In this document: piece after piece, positions 18,301 to 25,700 of the stretch
Layout of the letters: every line of letters starts with the position of its first letter
How positions within the stretch are numbered: position 1 is the first letter of the stretch
From: Myxococcota bacterium
GTDB lineage: Bacteria; Myxococcota_C; UBA6777
Length of the DNA stretch: 33,887 nucleotides
Assembly (NCBI GenBank): GCA_963169055.1
Contig: CAUJFU010000253.1
Location: forward strand, 1-33,887
Direction: 5' to 3'
The notes under the pieces: generated by a model
Told to the model about the DNA's origin: nothing
Database searches by the model: none
Seen by the model: only the letters and a program-made list of their open reading frames with translations
Translations under genes and position numbers: made by a program

Positions 18301-19771
18301 CACCAAAGCCAAAGGCGCTCACGGCTGCCCTTCGTGGATGTGGATGCAAAGCTTCCCACGACTGCGGCGTCGTCAAGATACGAAACGAGCTTTCTTGAAG
18401 GTTGATCTTGTCCGAAGGCCGTTGGAATTGCGCGGTTGGCGGAAGGGTTTGGTGCTTCAAAGCCAACAGCACTTTGAGCAAACCTGCGCCACCTGCCGCC
18501 GTCAAGAGATGGCCGATGTTGGACTTGGCCGAACCAAGGACGCATGGAAAGGAGCGTTTGCGATCCTTCCACAGGCTGCGCAAGCTTTCAAACTCCACAG
18601 CATCGCCGACAGGCGTTCCTGTCGCATGGCACTCGATCAGGTCAACGCTCTGTGGCTCCCATCCTGCGGCGCGATACGCTGCACGCATCGCCCGAAGCTG
18701 CCCTTCGCTGTCGGGAGCCAACAATCGTCCGCCGATATCGTTGGAAAGGCCGATGCCACGCAACAAACCGTAGATATGCTGTCCATCGCGCAGCGCGTCC
18801 TCTAGGCGGCGCAACACAAACAACGCTGCCCCTTCTCCCACCAAAAGGCCGTCAGCACGCGCATCAAAAGGCGTACACGCTCCCTTGGAAGACAAGGCAT
18901 GAAGCTGCGAAAAGCCCATCTGTGTGTAAAGATGATCAGGCCGAGAAAGCCCTCCCACCAACGCAGCGTCACAACGCCCCGATTGAAGGCCATCACAAGC
19001 AAGCTTGATCGCATACAACGACGAAGCACAAGCCGCATCCAACGTGTATGTGCTCCCCTGCAACCCAAAAGCTTGCGCGATCAACGCCGCAGGAAGAGCA
19101 GCAATGCCTCGCGCTGTCAACGCAGGATCGGAGACAACATCCCGTGCCTCCAGCGCAGGATCGGAGGAAACACCGGCCATCAAGGGGGGATCGATGCGCA
19201 AGCCTTGTTCGCCTTGCGGTTCTCCCAAAGCAGCACTCGGGGACTGACAGACCGCACGCCAGATCGACGCAAGACGGCGCTGTTGTGCTTCGTCTTGCGT
19301 CACCGCTCTCGCCACGGGCTCGGCCAACGCGCCCAACAACAAAGACTGTGTGATGGCTGCATTTCGCTCGGTGGGTAGGGCGATATGGCCGAGGATCACA
19401 TCTGTTCGTTGACGAGGACAGGTCGCCATCCCCGCGTCATCTAACGCCATCATCGCCACAGCAAGCGCGAGCCGTAGGCTTTCATCCAACCCTTCGAGCA
19501 AAGACGACGGCAGCGCAAGCCGATCGGCCTCAAGCTTCGTTGGAGTGGTGATGAAACAGCCAGTGCGTGCCAATACCCGATCCGCTTGGGGTGTATCGGG
19601 CGCATACAAGGCTTCGACTGGCGCACTCCACCGTCCGAGCGGAGGTAGGCGGTGCGCCGCATGGCCGCGCAAGAGATTTTCCCAAAAGGCTTCGGGGGTA
19701 GGAGCATCAGGAAGGCACGCGCCGATCCCAACGATGGCGATGGTGGGCAGAACAGACGGAGCGGCGGTCAA
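12386..19771 (-). CDS. pfaC: PfaC-type PUFA synthase subunit, KS-CLF-AT-DH-DH
   Basis: The gene encodes 2461 residues. The start is TTG 19771 in a TTGA overlap with the pfaA stop, supported by AGGAG at 19784-19780 (minus strand), eight bases away. Domains in order: ketosynthase with Cys248 (DAACASS), His382 (CHATGT) and His421 (SNIGH); a chain-length factor at about 550-1010, where the Cys position is Glu (about 756) and both His are lost; an acyltransferase at about 1187-1500 with Ser1280 in GYSLGES; and two FabA-like double hot-dog dehydratases at about 1705-2070 and 2130-2461. The DH active blocks are CHFVDDMVMPG (His1966) and AHFYQDPVWPG (His2356). The protein ends right after the second DH. 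Described myxobacterial homologues continue into an acylglycerolphosphate acyltransferase, which is absent here. Linkers carry tandem repeats (16904-16999, 18131-18226) and a dispersed palindrome (about 15005-15075). Confidence 0.95.
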   Translation of the reverse strand: MTAAPSVLPTIAIVGIGACLPDAPTPEAFWENLLRGHAAHRLPPLGRWSAPVEALYAPDTPQADRVLARTGCFITTPTKLEADRLALPSSLLEGLDESLRLALAVAMMALDDAGMATCPRQRTDVILGHIALPTERNAAITQSLLLGALAEPVARAVTQDEAQQRRLASIWRAVCQSPSAALGEPQGEQGLRIDPPLMAGVSSDPALEARDVVSDPALTARGIAALPAALIAQAFGLQGSTYTLDAACASSLYAIKLACDGLQSGRCDAALVGGLSRPDHLYTQMGFSQLHALSSKGACTPFDARADGLLVGEGAALFVLRRLEDALRDGQHIYGLLRGIGLSNDIGGRLLAPDSEGQLRAMRAAYRAAGWEPQSVDLIECHATGTPVGDAVEFESLRSLWKDRKRSFPCVLGSAKSNIGHLLTAAGGAGLLKVLLALKHQTLPPTAQFQRPSDKINLQESSFRILTTPQSWEALHPHPRRAAVSAFGFGGINAHLLVEAYDPAYHTTPSAIPTTQQAAVLAKAQAAALAKAQAAALAKDQAAALAKDQAVAVVGIAARVGGYKDQEALLRAFLGEQVDLPRKEAAWWGIAQTEAWTAWQGASPLPMQGLFCETVDLLAGRFRIPPREMAELLPQQLWTLQVADDALRDARWGREKGVEIPDADSTGVYVGVGLDLHTTDYHLRWVLPAIVKAWKTAGEIPQEEAETEQWIASLRDALTPPLNANRTMGGLASIVASRLAREYRLGGPSFVIANEEGSGLRALEIAVRAIQRGEIKQALVAAVDLTSDLRSSLLAHRERPFSADATPRPFDPDHQGSLPADAAVALVLKPLSKAIADGHTIYAVLEGIGCAGGDDLRLAPDKRRVAHQEACERSLAASLGEAGASLSSVECIEYTDGTDALEAFSWLQALERAYAAEARTADGDTAFQVDSDTAFQAGSGAAFQADSGAAFQADSDATVAQSIEVFEQIAAIRSPQKAVLSATSMVTGWAGAASGLLAFARAVWGLHHRVLPALTSADRGWEPLAAVGRFVEPLRKPEAWVHERAVGPRRALVAANSRDGKVFHLLLRESPVSPRHDLRVAWRPEQCAPSMAVFAGDTPHSIAQKLDAFAQQIQHQPERPLQEHIAAWQQRNTVQTPPALALSALFSSDTSPIQTLARAQTILEQSRNTTNRPREDIFYTPQPLGQIGEIAFVFPGSGAQFPQMGRLEALYWPEILEQQAKENGFLRAQMFSDRVWRQQTRQDALTCAELIFAQVTLGAMMSDILRYSLGIEPKAAIGYSLGESTALFSLRAWRDRDAMLLRSLRSTLFTTDLAGPCLAARALWGWPTHRELRWKMGIVNRSAASLRASLQETPRVYLLIVNTPDACVIGGEAQAVDEWVRSQRCAFVPIEGVTTVHCEVLEPVASAYHALHLHPVTPPEGVRFYSGNWGRSFSLTSEQAADSILANARHGIDFPSVIQQAHQDGVRLFIEIGPGDGCSRMIGQILGDEPFFARSACVEDSTPPESIARLRAALTAHRLPHLSDAWAATEKTPVLAQAPRLAVSLAVGTREAPSIPAFVLSDRTYTDLRGSTPHPAAWRSPLDPVLAKRAQVFQNNDSVFGDQPLQHQEGTNRMASPLPLSASQPMLGMLLALESAEIQAHAAYLQDAQEALAAYTSVASRLSVCDVPQRSTFAHPVVMDRAACLRFATGRIGDVWGEAFASIDTHPTRVRLPDQPLMLVDRVLVLEGEPFSLRSGRIVTEHDILPDAWYLDGGRLPTCIAVESGQADLMLSGYLGIDRETGGLAMYRLLDAEITFHAGLPRAGEVIHHDIRIERFFKHDETYLFRFAFDSTVGGQKVLTMRNGCAGFFSARELEEGKGIVLNEKEWGKGDGTIDPRGVLWSHVLPHPPQDAELSALRRGDLNAALGEAFARLPLRHPLTLPGGRDARMKLLDRVLSFEPMGGRFGIGCLVAEMDIHPDDWFLTCHFVDDMVMPGTLMYECCLHTMRLYLLSLGWLGEDGVVAWEPVAGVKSQLRCRGQVLQSTRKVRYEIHLKELGYNPAPYAIADALMYADDRPIVLVREMSLQLTGSSYPALLALWQREPARSFSPDLHRAADKTPRVCYDAQQILEYAKGKPSLCFGPRYGVFDQERFLARLPSPPYLFMDRVIGVEGMLAEMKAGTRVIAAYDIPPDAWYFGAERQPWMPFAVLLEIALQPCGWMAAFMGSAFASEEALHFRNLGGEATVHRLVTPQTGTLRMDVRCTQVSHSGGMIIQHYAMSVEDRHGPVYTGKTYFGFFSQAALAQQVGMRGTKPLIDPAYDIRAEQRPFPREAPFPSDMLRMLDEVWLYPSDADPQGKPLLCGIKRVNPADWFFQAHFYQDPVWPGSLGLEAMLQLMKVEAMRRFGAADGALGAMVAMPPQTTHRWSYRGQVIPTCEQVRVEARITDVDVSNKRLRADGLLHVDGRAIYEMKDFGLAWMAKE
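15005..15075 (-). repeat. dispersed palindromic element inside pfaC
   Basis: On the minus strand this stretch reads GCGGGGTTCCACCCC, then ACACCCCGC and a CTTGACCCCG end. It forms a GGGGT/ACCCC hairpin at 15054-15066. Similar cores lie in non-coding DNA at 31078-31092 (two differences) and 33671-33686. From memory this is the style of a dispersed repeat common in several bacterial phyla. Here it is translated in frame as part of the AT-DH1 linker (about residues 1565-1590). Confidence 0.55.
16904..16999 (-). repeat. 24-bp tandem repeat in the pfaC chain-length-factor region
   Basis: Four consecutive 24-base units begin at 16904, 16928, 16952 and 16976, and a degenerate fifth follows. They encode an eight-residue unit of the type GAAFQADS at about residues 925-957. 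The array lies in a surface-loop position of the catalytically inactive KS-like domain. Confidence 0.85.
18131..18226 (-). repeat. 24-bp tandem repeat in the KS-CLF linker of pfaC
   Basis: Four 24-base units begin at 18131, 18155, 18179 and 18203. They encode the eight-residue unit AALAKDQA (or AALAKAQA) at about residues 518-550. The Ala/Lys/Gln composition predicts a helical spacer between the ketosynthase and the chain-length factor. Confidence 0.88.
19121..19166 (-). repeat. 33-bp imperfect duplication within pfaC KS
   Basis: The 13-base string CGCAGGATCGGAG occurs at 19121 and again at 19154, 33 bases apart. It encodes the related peptides SDPALEARDVV and SDPALTARGIA (about residues 203-224), just ahead of the active-site Cys248 region. 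It looks like a small slippage duplication tolerated in a loop of an intact ketosynthase. Confidence 0.6.
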
Positions 19772-22700
19772 GATCGGGACTCCTGCGAAGAGCGAAAGGT
19801 GTCAACAAGCGATGGATCAGCGATGCTACGAGCCGATTCGATGCGCAAGATCAGCGCACCTTGGAGGTCAAGCACTTCGATATCCGCCATCAACACAGGT
19901 AGAGAACTGGGCTGCATCCAAACACGCACCTCACAAAGCTGCTCAGGCCGCCACGTCCGAAAGATATCCATCCGCGCAAAGCCCGTCGGCAGGCAAGGAA
20001 AGCCATGTTGTTGCAACGACCACAAGATGATCATCTGAAAGGCTCCATCGAGCCAGTACGGATCGATCCACCAATCCTGACGTGGTGGCTGTTCCATCCA
20101 ACTTGCGGGCGAGGCCGCCGCTTTCAATCGAGCACAAATCCCCGTTGCATCGCACCCATCGACGGATTCGATACAATGAAACAGCGGCCCATGAAACAAC
20201 CGATCATAAGGAAAAAAAGACAAGGCCCCTTTGGGCAGCGCACGTTGCGATGGCGATGGGATGGGCTGCTGCGGCCCAAAGAGCAGTCGTGCAGAAGCAT
20301 ACGTCTGCGTCTTTGCGGGAGATGGGCTTTCGCAGACAGCCGCCAGTCGTATCGCCCCGTCCACAGCATCGATATCGCGGATGATCCAACGCAAAGGGAC
20401 AGCTTCTTGTGTAAGGCTACAGCCTTTTCGCACCTCCATCCCTTCCATCCGCAACCAACGCAACGAGGCATTTGGGTGCTGTTTGGACAAGACTGTGTGC
20501 GCTGCCACCGCCATCCATTCCACCATGATCGCCGCAGGAAGCACCCCAACGCCGCGCATCTGGTGATCTCGCAAAAACAGATCCTGCTGCATAGTCAGCG
20601 TGCGTTGCCATCCCACCCACCCGTCGGCGTCAATCGTCCCCAAGATCACGACTTCGATATCTTCTTGTCGGGTTTGGCTTGATGGCGTGAGGGGTTGATC
20701 CGACGGCTGGTTCGACGGGGCTGATGCGAAAGATGGCTCAAGCAACCGAACAGCGGCCATCTTGGACGAAAGCTCTTGCAACATACAGCGTGCGCCCTCT
20801 TCCAAGCCGATCACGCCGACACCTTCGCGTGCAAAGATCTGCTTGAGTGCAGGCGTCACCATGCCTCCATCCCAAGGCCCCCAATTCATCGAACGCACCA
20901 CACAGTTCGGCAAACGTCGATGCAGGCGTTGTGCAATCTTGTTGAGGGCCTCGTTTGCCATCGCATAATCCGCTTGGCCGATCCGCCCAAAACGCGCCGT
21001 ACTCGACGAAAAAAGCACAACACAACGCAAAGCCGATTCATCCACCGCCCCAAGCAGCCCCAAAAAGCCTTGCACCTTGGTGGCGTAGACTTTTTCTGCA
21101 TCCGCAAGCCGCTTTTCGGCGATCCGTCGATCCGCCAAGATCCCCGCACCATGGATGATCCCGCGCACAGGGCCTTCTTCGGCTTGCACAGACTCCAACA
21201 CAGCCCGAACTGCCGAGGAATCAGCGATATCAAGGCTGCGGTACAATACCTTCGACCCGAAGCGTCGCAAGGCGGCGAGGGTGCGATGCACTTCGCGGCC
21301 GCGCAAGATATCTTCGCATCTTCGTTGAATATCGCGGGGGGTGGGCTTGCCTTGCGTGTGTTGAAGCAAAGCTTTTTTAATAGACGCTTCATCATCAAGC
21401 CCTTGTAACCACGAAGCTTCGGGCTCTGGCAACGGTGAGCGACCCAACAAAAGCAGCGTGGGTTGGCAAGCTTGCGCAAGCGCCTGTGCCACCGTCGCTG
21501 TCACACCACGCGCCCCCCCTGTGACGATCACCAGATCGCCCCGCTGGATCGGCAAACTTTCAAGCAAGTCCGCATCCGTCAACGCAGCAGACGGCTCCAA
21601 GGATGGAAAAGATATCGGAGAAAGAACGGACGGTTGCAAAGAAAGCGTACACCATCCATCGATCGATCCAGCGATCTCGACAGGTCCTATCGCGCAAAGC
21701 GCGGCCCAGATCTCATGGATCGCCGTCTCTGCGCCGATCTCTGGTGCGATATCCAGTGCGCGACAATGGACTTGCGGCCATTCACGCGCTGCTGTCTTGG
21801 TCAATCCTGCCAACGCGCCGCTATCCACAGCACTTGGCGGATCAAGCCGCCCCTGACCCAAACCAAAAGCGCCGTCCATACGAGAGATCGTTGCGAACAA
21901 CGAACCGCCTTGCGTTGCGCTTGATTGGAGCCGTGTTGCTGCGGCCTTGGCGACGGCCAAAGCCCCGAAGCTATCGGGAACTTCTCGAAATGGGGCCACC
22001 AAGATCACGCCACGCAGCACCGCTTGGGCCTCCAAGACCTCGGGAAGCTCCGCCACCGAAAGCACTTGTGGGAAAAAGCCTTGTGTTTGCGCGAAAGCGG
22101 CGATCTTTTCGGCAAGGCCGAAATCATCCGACGCAAGATACAACGGCCCCTCTTTGGCAAGCGAAACAGAAGCAGCAGCCGAAAGAGAGAACGGGGTCGT
22201 TTGAAGAGTCAGGCGCTGAAGCTGTGCGGGCCAACGCGTCAGATCAGCGCCGAAGGAAGGGTCCGCAGGTGGCCCTCCTTCGTGGGTCGCCATCGTGGGC
22301 GGCCCTCCGTTGGTTTGCAGGGTCTCCATCAGCGCCCCAACGATATCACCGAGGGTTCGGAGGCTTCCAAGCGCTTGCGAAGAAAGATGCGGCAAAGAGG
22401 GTTGGGCTTCTTGGAGAGCTGACAAGATCTCCACGCGCTTGATGCTATCGATGCCCAGATCCGCATCCAACTCCATCGACGCATCGAGGATATCCATCGG
22501 ATAGCCCGTCTTTTCTGACACCACCCGAAACAACAACCCTGACAACGCAGACAGCTCGGAAGAACCGAGAGCGGTTGGAGAGGTCGAAGATGTCGAAGAT
22601 GTCGAAGTAGCGGACGGTGTTGAAAAAGAAGCGGTCGATCTTGCGGTATCGGGCGATGCGATGGGCGGATCTTGGCGCGTCATCTTGGCGAGTGCATCGA

Positions 22701-25700
22701 CGATATCGCCAAGGGTGCGAAGCGTGCCGAGGTCTTGCGAGGAGAGATGTGGCAAAGAGGGTTGAGCTTCTTGAAGAGATGACAAGATCTCCACGCGCTT
22801 GATGCTGTCGATGCCCAGATCCGCATCCAACTCCATCGACGCATCAAGGATATCCATCGGATAGCCCGTCTTTTCTGACACCACCCGAAACAACAACCCT
22901 GACAACGCAGACGAATCAGCAACGCTCGATCCCTTGGGCTGTTTCGATGCGGCTTGTGGATGCGCCACAAAAGAGGGTGTAGACAACACAGTCGGCGCAG
23001 AAGAATGAAGCGAATCGCCGTTTGAGTGCGTGTCTCCGTTGGTGTGGTGGCCTGAACCGTTGCCACGAAAAGAGGTCGGCACAGAAGAGATCGCCGCCGA
23101 ACTCCCATACACGGAAGGGGCCGAAGGCTGGCGCATCACAGCAGAAGGCGCAGGAGCGGACACAACGGGCGCAGGCTGCCGCGAGACAACAGAAGAGGCC
23201 GAAGAGAGCGGCACAACGGCTGATGATGCAGGTGCATAAGAGGCCGATGCTGTCGGTGCATAAGAGGCCGATGTTGTCGGTGCATAAGAGGCGGGCGGTG
23301 CGAAATAGGCCGATGGCGCGATAGAAGCCGACGGTGTTGGCGCATAAAGGGCAGCGGGAAGAGGCGGTTGGGGTGAGGCGGGCCATGAGATATCGGTGGA
23401 TGGGGGAGATATCCCGTGTTGTTGGAGCCACATCTGATAAAAAACCTGACGGGCTTGTTGCTGGCCTTCGAGGAATTGTTGGTGAAGTTGGGCAGTTTGT
23501 TGTTGGAGGTGCAAAAGCTGGTAAAGCATTTGCTGGTTCGTGTGCAAAAGATCGTCCGACATGGTGCGGCTTCCCTGTATTGGTGGAGAAAAAACAGAAC
23601 GAGATCGATGGGGTTCGATGGGAGTTCGTTGTGTGTTTGCGTAGGGGGATCGCGGTATGCTTGCGTTTGTGGGTGTGGCTTGCATCGCGTTCGATAGAAT
23701 AGGCTTCGTGGCTGAAGAAGCCGATGGTTTCGAGGGTTCAGACTGTGATGCGCTCGGTTCCTTCGTTCGAGAGATCAAAGAGGCCGTGGGTGTAGGAGAT
23801 TCGATGCGCGCAGAACTCGGTGGCATCCGTATTTTCGGCGATAAAGTAGTCGGCGTAGTAGGAGATTCGAGGCGCGCAGGACTCGGTGACATCGGTGGCA
23901 TCGGTGGTTTCGGCGGATTGGGCGATAAAGTAGTCGGCGTAGTAGGAGTTTCGAGGCGCGCAGGGCTCGGTGGGATCGCACGTTGTGAAGTAAAGACATT
24001 GGCGCCCGAGATCATGACTTGCATGGTGGGCTTTTTGGAGTGTTCGGAGGGTCGGGTGGTGGCGGTGGTGTCCCATTCGGCGAGACGTACGGGATAACCG
24101 TGTGCAGCGAGACGCGCAAGCGTCAACGCCAGATCACGCAAGCCGTCGCGTTGGCCTTGTGAGGCATCTAGCGAGAAGGCATCCACGCCTTCATTCTTTG
24201 CGAGGATGGACTCGATCAAACGAGTCATGCGATAACCCGGGCCAAGTTCCAAGAAGATCCGCGCCCCTGCATCGGCCATCGCGGAGATCTGCTCAACAAA
24301 ACGCACAGGCGAAGCCAGTTGCGCTGCAAGCAAAGACGCCGAGGATTGCGGTTCGTATGGATACGGTGCAGCGGTCTTGTTGGCAAAAACAGGCGTATGG
24401 GTTGAAGACCACACCATCGAAGAAAGGCATTCCCCAAAAGGTGCTTGGGCGTCGGAAACAAGGGGGCTATGAAAAGCTGCGGCCACGGGGATACGGCGTG
24501 TTCGCATCTTACGAGATTCGAGGCGCGGTTCGGCTGCGGCGATCGCTGCAAAGGTTCCCGAAAGCACCGCTTGGGTGGGGCTATTTTGGTTGGCGATCAC
24601 AAGGTCGGGGGCTTCTTCACGCACAAAGGCTTCGATCTGTGCGAGCGGAGCTTGGACGGCCAGCATCGTCCCGCGATCTCCGCCTTGGGCCATCAATTGG
24701 CCGCGTTTGTGCGAGATCGCAAACAAGGTTTCTTCGTCGTAGGCTCCGGCCAAATGCAGGGCGACAAGTTCTCCGTAGCTATGCCCCGCCAACAGATCGG
24801 CTTGCACACCAAAACGCGCCAAAGCACGCGCAGCAGCCAAACTGACCGCACCAAGCGCAGGTTGCGCTACATCGGTTGAACGCAAGGCATCGTCTTGAGA
24901 CAGCCGTTCGGCATCATCCCACGCAGGGATCGGATAGATCAGGCGATCGAGCGGTGTGGCGTGAGTCGAGTGTTTGCGCCAAGCCTGTTGTGCGCGTTCT
25001 AAAACACCAAAGGATTCAGGGAAATGGCACACAAGATCGCGCAACATACCCGTGTACTGGCATCCTTGGCCGGGTATGATCACGGCCAATTTTCCGCTTC
25101 TTGGCCCACGACCATACGAGATGCCTTCGGGGGTCGTCCAAACCCCCGCCTTATCGGGAGACATGGCGGCTTGTTTTTCAAAGCGACCGAGAGCTTGCAA
25201 AGCTGCATCACGCAAAGCCCCCCAGCGTTCGGGCGGTGTGTGAGCTTCACAGGCCCACAACAATCGATGCGGTGCATCCGAGCGAAACGCAGCCCGTTGT
25301 TGGATGGCTTGGGCGCAAAGCTGCAACCATCCTTGGGGGATCTCCCAAGCGGACAAGGCTTTTTCGATCTGTGCGGGGGTGTCCGCGCAAAAGGCAAGGA
25401 TCTGAACACGCCCATCCCAATCGGGCGATGCAGGAAGATGAGGATCGGCTTCTTCGAGGACGCAATGAAAGTTTGATCCACCAAAGCCTAGAGCGCTTAA
25501 CGCCGCACGACGGGGCGAATCGGACGAAGACAACCACGGCCTCAATGCGTTGTTGAGATAGAGGGGGGTGCGTTCTTGTCGCAAGATCGGCAAAGGCTTA
25601 CGCGCTTTGATCGAAGGCAGAAGAACCTTGCGATGCAAGGCCAAGGCGATCTTGATCAATCCGGACACCCCTGCGGCTGCTTTGGTGTGTCCGATCTGCG

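Noticed and set aside
9352-18805. Long plus-strand open frames opposite oleBC and pfaC (for example 9352-10209, 12980-13711, 17948-18805)
   Set aside because: They lie antisense to strongly conserved enzyme domains, are rich in Arg/His/Pro/Ser as expected of mirror frames in G+C-rich genes, and lack ribosome sites and recognisable motifs.
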